DNA of 64,000 nt. Source: Siphonodentalium dalli (Eukaryota > Mollusca > Scaphopoda > Gadilida > Siphonodentaliidae). Positions 1 to 13,700 of the stretch are shown here, piece after piece (the stretch's first letter is position 1; the number at the start of each line of letters is the position of its first letter). Position numbers and translations under genes: made by a program. A model generated the notes under the pieces. It was not told the origin of the DNA and did not search any database. It was given only the letters and a program-made list of their open reading frames with translations. The stretch covers positions 75,987,980-76,051,979 of the forward strand of contig CP136063.1 of the NCBI GenBank assembly GCA_032622095.1, given 5' to 3'.

Positions 1-1589
1 TAGATGAGTTAACATCGATTCGCCACAAATGTGATCAATTACAATTTGTTAGGTTAAACATACTATGATGAAGCACCTCAACAAATATATCTGCAAAATG
101 GAACTATTCATTATCATGGCTGTACTTGGGTATACAAATTTTCACTTTTTACTCTTCTTTCGAGTTGAGTCATGGGCCAACTGAGCGGAGTATATAATAA
201 ACAGAACATCTACACTTTTTGGTTAGTTTAAACATAGTTTATTCACCAACACAATTCATTACATGTTAATTTACAAATTTTATATACATGTATACATAAT
301 AATAAATTTAACTCTGTTTCATTTGCATATCATTATGTATATATGTATAGATATATGTATTTGGTTGGAAAAGGAACGACAGTAAGCGTGAGCTTTTTGT
401 AGTCGTCCCCGTACCACTTTTTGGTTGGATATGGTGGCCACGAGTGGAAATTTGTTATTTTTGTCATCACTCATGAGATAGTTCTCATATCCAACCAAAC
501 ATTGTAGATATAATCGATGTATTATTTGCTCGCGAATGTTTATATATTACGTTATTTCATATTCTAATATCATACCAGTCCTGTTTGCACCCTTTCTTTA
601 CTAGAATTCTCCACTTATGAATTGCATAAATATTGAACATTCACAATCCAACTCAAAGCAATATTAATCGGTAATACAGATCATCTCTGACGTTTCCCTT
701 TCAGTTGTAAAATATACATTTGAATATTCCTTTCTATATTTGTAGTGATGTTCTCAAAATATAACCAAAAATGAGCGAGACACGCTCTGCAGATCCATGT
801 GAGTTATTAAGTTCAACACAATGTATTAAAGGCACGTGAGGCCTTGGTTGTCGAAAATATTCATATTTGTTCCAATCACCGTAAACAGAAAAAACAGTAA
901 AACGCATACAGTTTCGTTCATATATACCATGACCATCGCGTAAACAGCATGTTATCATAAAGACCTACTATATTGTACCTAAGCAAGAGCCTGATTGTGT
1001 TACAGAAGACAGCACAATGCTACTGGCTAATCACACACAAATGGCATAAACGCTCTTTATTAGTTCCATATCAGGAATTCACCCACAAAGAACGCTCTTT
1101 ATGTTTACCATCATAATATAAACAAACATCAGAAAAGTAACTTTTTATGCTTTTGTTTACATAACAGTGGTCAACCATATGACAATAACATACTGTTTAT
1201 GCGATATTTCTTATTTGTATACGGACAAAGACTGTCTACATTTTGATGTTCTTTCTGTTTGTGGCGGTTTTTGACGGTTGGAAATATTTTCACAGGATAC
1301 CCACCGCCAAGGCCAACCGTACCTTTAAGGTTCCTTCCCCCTCAATAAATGATGTTGATCAAGTAACTACCCAACAACGAGGGTCCAGCTATCAAACGAT
1401 TAACGTGGGTTAGCTATATTTAGACAGCGGCTGGATATGATATATATGTATGGGTTCTAACATCTTTATAATTACATTCCTGGAGTTGACAGCATGAGCT
1501 TTAACCATAGTTTAACCACAGTGTATACTAGCGGTAAAGAAACCGAACCTAGAGTACATGTACAGGTGAGAAAACTAGCTTGACCTTAC
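1..1589. other. Flank or intron beyond the last seen CNT exon
   Basis: AT-rich with no exon I can support. It contains a short inverted repeat (TTTGGTTGGATATG near 419 and its complement ending near 500) and a diverged dispersed repeat at 975-1330. The C-terminal CNT exon could be here but I could not identify it. Confidence 0.5.
975..1330 (+). repeat. Dispersed repeat, copy 1
   Basis: This segment aligns by eye with 16799-17172: shared blocks are AAGAGCCTG, AACGCTCTTTAT (twice), AACATACTGTTTATGC and GGCGGTTTTTGACGG, in the same order and spacing. Origin unknown; it predates the piggyBac-like insertion that ends the second copy. Confidence 0.75.
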
Positions 1590-1770
1590 CTGCTATACAT
1601 GCAGTTAGGAAGCAAGCGATGTTGCCAGATAACATAGCTGGAAGAACCATAGATGCGATTTCATGTTTCCTGTGTGGTATCATCTGGGCGGTCGATCCCA
1701 GAGTTATCCCCAAATTCCCGAAGTTAGAGAATCCGGCGAGGGCATACGTGGCAACAACCGCTGATTTTTC
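1590..1770 (-). CDS. SLC28: CNT exon 10 (last exon seen)
   Basis: Acceptor CTCTTGCAG, donor GTAAGG, phase 1 at its end. It encodes EKSAVVATYALAGFSNFGNL and then a span ending FLTACIAG, the most conserved C-terminal part of CNTs. If the donor were not used the frame would stop 11 codons later, giving a short alternative C-terminus. Confidence 0.92.
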
Positions 1771-4700
1771 CTGCAAGAGGTTGTTCATTGTGACTATGCA
1801 TATGATTGTTTATTCATAAAACAATATAACAATTTTTAACATAATTAATGTATACAATCAATGATTTATTGGGGACGGCACAACCAAAAAAATGCTGTCT
1901 TCCCGTTGCCCCCAACACCGAAGGATGTAGATAGATCATAGAATTATTTAAGTATTTAAATAAATATAGATTATTTCATTTGCTTGGAAAAGAAGAAACA
2001 TAATATTCGTCCATCGCTCAGCTTATAACATACCATATACAATATATATGCGTACTGTTTAGTGTCAAAGTTCAGTCATGATTGATGTTTTAAATGAGAT
2101 CAAATGGAATCAAATTGTAGGATATGGGGATGGTAATCATTTTAACCTGATGATAGTTAAACAGATGTTTCCAGTAATGTTCAGTAATAATGAAGGAATC
2201 AATATGCTATTATTACTCAATTGATAAACATAATTAAAAACGGATTATTCACTGAACAGTCAGTTTTTAAAAAAGGGTCTTGTTGGGAGATTTTTAAGTG
2301 AATGTTCAGACGACCACGATTCAATCGTAAGTGGGGGAATCGGGCCCGACAAAATCGTGGATAGTTTGTTCACACGATTGCGATGTCGTCGTACATGATG
2401 ATGTCGTAGGCTGTTCGTAAGCATACGATTGGCTACTCTACGGTCTTTCCAGCTACGATGTTTTACTACATACACACGACTGCGATTACGTCGCAAGTGG
2501 AGGTATCCAATGATACGCCACGATTTCGAATCTAAAATAAAACAGTGCTTGATATAATTTTTTGACTTGCGATATTGACGTGAGAATGCGCAGTCCGACT
2601 AGCGGTTACTTCCTACGACGGAAATCCGTCCACTTACGATTGAATCGCGGTCGTCTGAAAGTTCGCTAAGTCTATCTTCTAATTGGTTTCATACATTTGG
2701 AAAAGTATGCTCTGGTAATTATTCTGAGAAAACACACTTATGTATTCCGGACTTTAGCATTCCATTCTGACGAGTATCATTTTGCAAAATTGTCAAAAGG
2801 TTTTGAAATAAACTAGGTGTTTGATCGTGAAAACAATCGTGGATTAGAATTTTTGCATTTACATATAGGTTACGCAGATCAGCAATTTTTCAGAATTTCC
2901 ATTGTGAGTCGGACCTGAGGTCAGCAGAAGGGCGATTCCGCTTGTGGGTTGTGCCTTGTAATTGTAGGCAATCAACTGCCATTTTCGAAAGATGTCCTAT
3001 CATATATATGGTTCATTCTGATTGAGAAATAGGTCAGAGTAAGTTTGTAATATGACGATAGACCATTCGACCATTCTTTACACTTCAAATTCTATACCGT
3101 TATCTTCAGAAGCCACACTCATTATATGCAAATGTGTTTAATGGTTAAACGAGAGGTGCCCTAATTGCCCATGCGTGTTTGTGTTCACTCGTATTTTATG
3201 GTCGGTATGGCCCATCTATTTTGTCAATTACCTTGCAAGTTACAAATCACAAGCTACGAATTGAAACGGCATACAAATATATATGTGTAAGTTCCTAGAT
3301 TATATTCCGATTGTTGGAGTACTATCTATTTGATAAGAAATTTGTGAAGAAAATAGAAGATATGAACCCATACTGAGTCAGTACATTCTGATATATCGTT
3401 AGATGGCAATCGATCACGGGTAGAAGTCTTGACTATACTGCATATTGGTCAAATATAGAATATACGCATAGTGTTTCTTAATAACAAATTTAATCCACGA
3501 GTGGGATTGGCGATTTACACCACGAGCTTCAGCGAGTGGTGTAAATCGCCAATCCCACGAATGGATTAAATTTGTTATTCAGAAACACTATGCGTATATT
3601 TTGTTTATGCCACGATCTTTACAATGCGATGGATAAACACTTTTCCATTCAAATTGTATGGAGAAAGTTTAATCCACTCTGCGAAGTTTATGCCACGATC
3701 TTTACAATGCGATGGATAAACACTTTTTCGTTCAAATTGTATGGAGAAAGTTTAATCCACTCTGCGAAGTTTAATCAACAGAAGGCACGTTAATCAACAG
3801 GTGTTGATTAAATGTAAAATTTAAACAGATGGCTTTATTTATTATATAATAAGATAGGCGATCGTGGTATACATAACGTTTACCGATATAAGACGATCTC
3901 TGGCATCGTCTCAATCCAAACTCAAAGCCTCTAGACTTACGTGAAATAACACCCCATTTGTCAATGTTCTATTTGTGTGTTCCAGATATATGTCACTTCC
4001 TTTCCACCACCACGAGTCTGTCGAATTACTGTATGTTGTAACATAAGAATCAAACTCCACCTTGTTGCCCATCATCTCTTTTAGTTGGATGTACGCCACA
4101 AACTCGTTGATAAAGACTTTGATTCCACAAAGCTGGGCCACAGCGCCACAGTCTTCCGGGTTGGCACCCATTAGAAAAGCCACCGGGTATAGAACGTACG
4201 ATGATATCAGCTGCAAAATGATGCGTTAAAGTCCTTTAATGCGTTCGGTAGGTCGAAGGCTGATATGAGGTTACCGAGGGATCATATCAAACCACCAAAG
4301 TTATATCCTATTTATTAATTAGATGCCTCTTAGTAATCGACAACTCTTTCAAATGAGTGACATCGATATCTGCACATCAGTAATGTTAGCAGCGAAGAGG
4401 ATTCACGTCATATTACCATATTACTCGGATCTATAATGCCGTGAAATGATAATAATCGGTTTAAGGGCAAATTGAAGCGATATTCACATAGTTCAATAAC
4501 AGAGCCTTACTTTAATAATATTTTATTCCATTCAAACCACATCATGTATAATACAATAGCATATACTATTGTGTTCCTTGTGTAGAATGAGGAAGTGGAT
4601 TCGACTGTAAGCCTGAAGGTTTATATTTGCCGTCTCCACGAGTGACCATGTCTCAATTTGACTCAGTTGTGCTTCTTAGAGGCAGGGAATTTATACGTTA

Positions 4701-7700
4701 ATTTTTCATGTGTAAATTTGAATGAGAACAATGAGAGCAATATGTAATTAATGTACTTAATACTTCGATGTCGCTTGTCATATCATAAATGGCTGCTGCT
4801 TCGTAATTTTAGTTGGAAAAACGTTCTGTCATAGTTATACATTTCTGAACTATTTTAAAGGTAGATATGTTTTCACTTAAGATCTGTGTGGTTTCCCCTT
4901 TAAGTGCAGACTCGAGAGTCAAATTTCTAAAGGTTCCAGAGAAGCATTCCTTTCGTTGTTTTAGGTATATCGGAAAATAGAATAGAACATGTGACGCCTT
5001 CAGAACCTTCAATATGTGCGTTCCGTTTGAGATTTGATTGGAGTTCCAGACCTAAATGTGTATGCTTATCCACAAAGTCGATTGAATTTCCCACGAATTG
5101 AGCTTTGGTTTCTCTGTTGAGGGAGCAACTAATGAAAAGGACATGCCAACTATTTTAGCTGATCTGCCAGCTTCGGGACCACGCTGTAATTTTGTCTAAA
5201 TCGCTGTTCATAGTATGTTAAAGTAAACTAAGATCAAAGTGACTATTCGCGAGGCAGGTGTCATCTCCATACATGTATGTATTCTCGTTATTGATTCAGT
5301 ACCGTCGGCTACGTCATTTGTATAGACTAAGAACCAAAATGGACACAGGATAGACCCTTGGGGAACGTACATGTGTGTATATGATGACGAGGCGAGTATT
5401 TCTAAAAAATGGCGACAATAAATTTAAGTCACCGAAGATACTTTATGTTCACACAGTAGACATCAGTGTCATCATCAATGTCACGAAAACTATGTCCACG
5501 AAACAGACATTACGTGATAAGTATCGAATCGGTTTCGATAAGATAATACCGGTATGTACAAACAGTTAATTAATTATTCTTGTGTCTAGTAAGACCAATT
5601 ACACCTTGTTTTCCAACAAACAATGACGACAGGTGGTGGAATCCCGAGTTTTATGATTTTTATTTTAGATAAAGGCGATCAAAGATCTAGAAAGATAGCC
5701 GCCATGATGGACGCCATTTTGGTTAGTGTCAAGTCGGACACGGTTGTCTTGCTATCATCCGAAACAGTTATGAGATACAATAAGGAAGCACTAGCCCTGT
5801 TGTTTCAATCTAAGCGGGTGAACGTCTAACCTGCATCGTGAGCGATTCGATCCCTACTCGGTTCGCCAACCAGGTCAACCCAGCGTTGACTCCTTCCAGG
5901 ATAGATATGAAGGCTACGACGTTGACTATCACTGGCACCAGAATCTTTGCAGCAAACATTGCTCCGTTGTTAGCGGCTTCAATCAGATTTGTATCTGTAC
6001 TATATAAATAATCATATCATTCCATATACACGTAGCCACCCTCAACCCAAAATTGCACCGTTACAATTGAACATCTAGCGATGTGGTGGATTGAACTAAT
6101 TTGAGATATAGACATTAACTTGTTATACATTAATAGCTTTCGACAATTCTAGTGCATGAACTTCTACGTTTGGACCCGTTTGTGCTGGTACATGTACATT
6201 CAGGAGATACGTGAATTACACGTTACTAGCGAGTATAGAATTGAGTGAGATAGTACAAAAAACCTTCAAGATAATCGCGTCAATACACCATGACCATGCA
6301 GATTCATTGTTTTCTTGTGCACGTATCTAGGTAAGGTCGTCGGCGATTATATTAACACGGAGTTGAATTGAGTAACGAAACCGCACAGACTATACAACAT
6401 ACGCAATACGAACAATTAGCCTCAGGAAGATTGACTTCAAGTGAGTCCATCTGCCTCAAGCAAGGGCAAGTCTGCACAACGCACTATATCTTGACACAGT
6501 GACCACCAAAACCAGTAGAGTATCATATCTATTCTTCCACGCAGAGTACAGTAGTGCCGACTCACCTTTTAGCTAGTTTGTTGAAGTTTTGCTTTTTCCT
6601 TTGTCGGTGGACTTCTGGGCAATGTATCTTAGCAACGGCGAGCGCAGCTGGGGCGGACATGACGGACGCTGTCAGCAACCATGCCGGTGGAATCTGTGCA
6701 TATATGGAAATCATATTCTGTTGTAAACCCGGTTTTAATATTACTATGCGAATGTCACTGTGGCATTCGATATGATGGGGGCATAAGATTGCGATAGTCT
6801 GTTGACAACAAATAGATGTACATACATGTATCGTGTATCCTTACTGATATTTGTCATGTTGAATAAGTATTTGACATTAGAATTTAGAGCAAAAATATAG
6901 CTATGTTACATTAGTTTAATGGACATCAAGCCATATTGTGTTCAATAATATAGTTATCGACTGCACATTAGTGAGACGTCGGCATTTGTCACCTGCGCAG
7001 GATCATGTCACCCGAGGGCCATTATTATTATTGTTTATTGACCTCCAAGTATGAAGAGCATATATACATATCAGTTACAGAAAATATGTGGTAACGAGAC
7101 CATTGTAAGTGGACTATACACCAGCATCTATTTACAAGGAAGGACATTGTATACATACATTGGAAAGGTGTGTACATTGTACGAATAGCAAGGTAAAAAC
7201 GAGTATATGATAAAACATTGTAGATGCGGGTGGCAAGGAGGCCAGATCATAGTTGAAAATTGTCCACATGAGAGGCATATTGCATCAAATGTCATGTGAA
7301 TGTCATCTTTTAACTTCCGGGGCGAATTAGTTGACAACCAACATACAGAAATGCAGCAGATGCGATGATGAGCTGCTCCCATGACTCAGTCGGGATATGA
7401 CAACCAAGCTGGGTACTGCCAAGTAACAGCGCATTTAAATGGTCGTTTTGGAGAGCATCCAGGTAACTAAATAGTTGGATGTCGAAGCTATCGATAAGCA
7501 TACACCAGTAATTATATCGGAGTCTGTACATGGTGGCAGATCTGCACGAGTCAGTGATATGTCCAATTTCATTGTTATATGTGTGGCCACACAGCATGCA
7601 TCGGGCATTGTTTTCGAACAACAATCTATTTAGAAGTCTAGCAAGATTTTTCAGTTCCAAACTCCTGTTAGGATGGGCAGCAAGAAGACGCCACACACTC

Positions 7701-10700
7701 CAGACTGCGAGAGCCTGGTTATGAATGAGGAGAAGATTAGAAGAGCGACCATTGGCACCCACTGCTGAAGTCCATGCATCACAATAGTGAGCTCTTATGG
7801 TCGACTTAACGAGTTGCTTCCAAATGATCTTCTTTGGGAAGGATCCAGAAGATAAGAATTCTTGAAGATAAGAAGACAGATTGTACACTTCTAGAACATC
7901 GATGATGTCTTTTACATAACCGGTGGTATTCACATTGAATAAATTGTACATATAGAGGTTTTTCATGAAAATTCGTAAAGGAAAGTCTCGAGTCGCAGGC
8001 AAGTGGATAAGTTCGCCGAGGAAGAGAAGTTTTCTCAAATGTAGTTGGCGACTCATCGGTAAAACACCCAGGAGACTGAGTGAGAGGTTTGTGCTCGCCC
8101 TTGTTGGAAGATTCTGTATGTGCTTTATACATGTACGTAGACCCTTTTCAATTGTGCAGAGAGCGTTGTCATCTGTTGAATATAGGAGTTCAGCGCCATA
8201 AAGAGCCTTTGGAAGCACAACTGTGTGTAGGAGATTATTCATTGTGAGAGGGGTGCACATACTTAAGGATTTCCTACCAGCGATAGAGAAGTATGTTTTT
8301 CTCAACACTTCAGATATAATTGTAGCACGGTTAACAGTGTTGCCGAATTTTCCTTGAGAAATTCCCAGATGGCGACAGTCGGTGCTTTCATCGATCGTGT
8401 CATTCCCAAGAATCCACGATCTTTGTTGGTTTGTGTGTTGTTGTTTCGTTTCGTTGTATACGACAACGGAACTCTTAGATTTTGAAAAACAGAAGCGCCA
8501 TTTCTTGCTGTAGTTGAAGCAGATTTTCATCAAGTTGTCCAAACCAGCTTTTGTGAGGGAAACTATAGTAATATCATCTGCAGTTGTTGGTGAGGTAGTG
8601 TTGATATTGCCAATAGATGCACCTTGATCTGAAACTTCCAGAGTAGACAAGAGATCGTCAATGAATGTCAAGTAGAAAAAAGGCGATGTTACGGCCCCTT
8701 GTCTTGTTCCTTGACGAATTTCAAATGACTCTGACAAATCACCATTATGGAGCACACGGCTAGCGCAATTTGAGTACATGTTGCGGATTATCCGAAGTAT
8801 TTTCCCATTGAATCCGAGGTTGTTCAGTTTGTACAGGAGGCCCTCGTGCCAAACGCAGTCAAATGCCTTTGCAGAGTCAAGGTAGCAAACATAAGCTTTG
8901 GAGTGGTTGTCGCGTGCATAGTGTATAGCTTCTTGCACAATGAATGACGTCATAGTACAGCTGACTCCCTTCTGGAATCCGAATTGCAGAGCATGTGGAA
9001 ATTTATTAAGGGATGGACTTTTCAGAAATCTGTGTAAGATGACCGACTCGAATAGTTTATACAATGAGGAGAGAAGTGTGATTGCACGATAACTGTCTGG
9101 CTTAGTCCGCGGCTTCGGGTCGCCTTTGTGCAGAGGAATTTTCACAATGGTAGGTACATGTACTGTTCAATCGCCCGGTGAATATTTAACATGTTTCAAA
9201 AGGTTAAAAAATTATGATATTGTCCCTGGACACCACAAACCTATTACGTTGACAACGTCATTAACGACGTGAACTGGAACAAAATATGTCTCCAATAAAT
9301 TGTGAGGGGTAATCTATATAAATCACACGTTTATTCAATTAACGAAAGCAATAGCGAACTCAATTACAGTATACTACAAGCTACAATTTTCAGATTGTGC
9401 AATAAACATACAACAACCCAATTGTGTGAACATTTTAACGTTACTGCACTTATTTGTCGTGCCGCGATGTAACATCGCCCCGCTACAACCTCGTGCAAAA
9501 ACGTAACCATTACACATGTGTCATTTTATATATCTATAAAACTAGCCAACATTCAACCCTTCTGCAAGAAGGACAATAAATTATACACATTTTATATTAA
9601 AACAATACATATTACATGTTTAACATAGCAGTCGCCATTTGATTTCAAAAACCTACACTGTGAAATTTAATAACGTTATAACTACGGTAATGCACCGTCA
9701 ACTTAGTTGCCAGTATAATCCCTGTCGAAATAACAGTATACCGTTGATACACTGTACTGTTGAAGTAAACGGTAGGATACTGTTGAAATAACAGTATACC
9801 GTTGATACATTGTACTGTTGGAATTTATTTATGGTACAAAGTAGTAATATAGCTGACTAGAAGATCCAACAAAAATAATTACTTTGATTCGTTTATTAGT
9901 AGAGAAATTAGCGATAATGTGAAAAGTGATCCGTTATAACTAATACTTATAGAGTGAATGACTGCAGTGCAAACCAATTTTACTAGGTGACCTATTTTCG
10001 CGGTCGCTATTAAAACATCGCAAGTGGTTAAATAGGGCTTGTTTACACTTTCTTTAGCCCGTTCGGTAGACTGTTAGTGCTATTTAAACGGCTTGGAACC
10101 TGTCCCAAGCTGTTGAAACATATTAAAAAGTAGGCCTACTAAATTATAAAACAAATCTCCCGCGAATGACGGAGACAGACACTGAGACATCAATTAATGG
10201 CGAATTTACCCGAGATGCATTGCGAATCTCACAAGGGAGGTGATCCTATCCATACCTCGTGTTTGTGCAACGGTACTTCGCCGTCAAAACTAGCAACGGT
10301 ATAATACCGTAGGCAAACCAACGGTATCATATTGTTAAACCAACAGTGACAAAATACAGTGTATATTATCGAAAATCAACGGGATAGTCAGAAATATAAT
10401 TTATGTTCAAGACCATGTTTTAAATATATAAACACCCAAGATGGTTGTCAATATGGTGAAATAACATGTTTTTCCTACATTTGTATCGCATCTCTATGTA
10501 ACCAATACCGTCATAAAGATGCATGGCATTCAATACGGTACGCGTGATCGATAATGTTTGGTGATAATATACATGAACGTTATCTGGGTACATTATACAT
10601 TGAGATTTGATACAATGATGTCGATTTTGAAAGACAAGAGACATCCTGGTATGATATCTCCATGTACCCGTCGAGTTCACCGGTTATAACAATATTGTCC

Positions 10701-13700
10701 CCAGAATACAACCTCAAGTTTGGTGTGGTCATCTTCATAATAATTCAGTAGTTGACATAATATGTATCGGACGTCGGGTGACACCAAAACATGGCGTACT
10801 AGAACAACATCATGATTGGTCGAAACTACCAGTGCAACATCACTCATGCATCCCCGACATTTCAAGTGCTCGTGAAAATGTACCCCCATTTCTCTCTTCA
10901 ATCCCGCTGTCCCGGTGACGGAGAACATATTGATTTGAAAGTGGCGTTGTAGCCAATCAATCTGATTTGGGGACAGTATATATTTCTACCTAATCAAAGA
11001 CTCTTTTTACTACAGTACTGGCAGATGAACGTGTATTCTTATATGTATGTACACCAATGAATGTCACATACATAGTATAGTTCCGAAATTGGAAAATCGC
11101 CGGGCAGCGTGTGAACTTTCCTAATCGAGTTGCATAACGAGCATCAGTATAAATGACGCAATACACTATGGGGTAACGAAAGGAATATGTGGCATGTCCA
11201 ATGGGCTTTGAGTAAGCACGTGTGTATGGCCATGGTGTGTGTGTTGTGTATGCAATATATAAAAATGTTGTTGGATTCAACTCACCCCCATTTTAATGTA
11301 GAATCCTAAAGCGCTCGCACCCATAGAGGCAAACCCGGCCGTCAACATCGCAAAGAGCTCTGATGTGGATGCGTCATCTAAGTAGTCTATAACCATGGCG
11401 TTGGCAAGTTGCTGTACGATAAATAACTTATGGAAATGTAGCACATGTCGAAAAAAAAACTATATGGTTTAGTGCAAGAAGGTAATAATGCTGACGTTGG
11501 TGGTGATGATGATGACGATGAGGTCGGCGACGACGATGTAAAAATGGATGACTATCGTGATGTCAACAATGGACACTTATTGATCACAACAGCGAATTTA
11601 ACGGCCATCCGTACATATACCATATGCATGGTTTTTCTTAGTATGTGTTAACTCTATGTTATATATACATCTATTATTGAGTGAATAGAACCAACTACCT
11701 TAATTACATGTTGGAATTTCGAAAACCAATTTATAGCGTCAGGTTTATTTATAGGGGATACACGGCTAGTCGTTTGGTTGCATTCCATGTCCAATTTATA
11801 CGCGCATCTTATTCAGATTTGAATGTTAAGTGACACGTGATGGTAGCCCGGTAAACACCAATGCATGTCAGGGACGTGACTAGAGGGTCTCCGTTCGGGG
11901 AGTGTCCACCTTGAGAAATTCCAACTGCACCACCCCCCCTTGAATCAGAATCAGACCAAACACAAGTTTTGCATAATTCCATTTGCACCCCCTTGCACCT
12001 CAGTGCTCAGGCCTAATAGCTTATATATTTATATTCTATATGCCCGGTATGCACCCCCATTGCACCTCAGTGCTCAGGCCTAATAGCCTATATATTCATA
12101 TTCTATATGCCCGGTATGCACCCCCTTGCACCTCAGTGCTCAGGCCTAATAGCCTATATATTCATATTCTATATGCCCGGTATGCACCCCTTTGCACCTC
12201 AGTGCTCAGGCCTATAATAGCCTATATATTCGTATTATATATGCCCGGTATGCACCCCCTTGCACCTCATTGCTCAGGCCTAATAGCCTATATATTCATA
12301 TGCTATATGCCCGGTATGCACCCCCTTGCACCTCAGTGCTCAGGCCTAATAGCCTATATATTCATATTCTATATGCCCGGTATGAACACATTCAGATTAA
12401 GATATTTTAACCTGAAAAATTGCATAAATCCTAACATATAGTGGTCTAACTCCAGACAAATGCACACGGCTACGGACAATAGACCGGGACAAACCGGCTG
12501 ACCATGGTTGTTCGGCTCGGTGTGAGAAAATTTTTAAAACTATACAAGAAAATCACAAATCCTAGCATCTAGCTATAGACTTGCCTCAACTGAAGCTTTC
12601 CTATAGTGTTGGAAATTTCAAACCACATGCTCCCCCTCAGGTTGGAAAGTTCTCAGTCCACAAGTCCACAGTCCACAAGTTGGACAAAATGTAGTAAAAT
12701 TGTTGATTATTTTTTAAAAATAATTATCAGTTTTGCATTGGCCACGGGGGAGGGACAATGACACACCGGGCCGACTATGGTTCGGCCCGGTGTGGGAATT
12801 TTTTTTTAAATCAGAACAAGAAAATCGCAAAATCCTAGCATCTAGACTAGTCTCAAGCCTTCCTTGAGTTGGAAATTTCAAACCTGACAAACCCACTAAG
12901 GTTGGAAAATTTCCAACTGATGACAATTCCAATGGCAATGTTAACCAAATGTATGACAATGTTGTTTTCTTAAATTAACTAGCATGTTTTGACAGGCCAC
13001 GGGGGAGGGACCAGGACACAAGCTTTCCAAGTGTTGGAAATTTCCAAACTGTCACCCCCATAAGGTTGGAAAATTTCCAACTGATGACAATTTCAGTCCA
13101 AAATTTTGACAAAAAATAGGAAAATGTGCAAATATTGGTCCAAAAACAATTAATTCCCCGAATAAATTGTTTGAAAATCAAACTACAAGAACGTTTTTAA
13201 CCTATATTGTTGGTGTGAAATTTCCAACTAATGTTTTCTGCAGGTATGAAATTTCCAACTGTTGAAAATTTTGACCAAAGTTGGGGGTGAGACACCCCCA
13301 AACCCCCCCCCTTTCGCCACGTCTCTGATGCATGTATATACATCGTATGTCGATATTGTGACAAATGACATGCGTGTGTCATACAGTCATACACTCATCT
13401 TGCCTGCGCATTTCAACAATGAGTTTCATGTTTGTCCAAAGTGGAGAGTGCAAATATATGTCAGATATATGGTCAATATAAAGTTATGCAAACAAAATAT
13501 AAAACGACCACAGCTCACAGCGTGTTCCATATTGCTGTCAACATTCCCTAAATCAACTGATGTCTCATAAGTATTAGCCCGTGTCAGAATGTATTGATTT
13601 ATTTGAATAACACGTTTACATGTGTATCGTTGAACCTTCGTATAGTCAAAACATGTATACTCCATTTCGGTCGACCTAATATACACATATTCCATATCAT

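Noticed and set aside
11983-12441. 152-codon repetitive open frame
   Set aside because: It is the 66-bp minisatellite read in frame; the repeat unit is a multiple of three by chance and carries no protein features.
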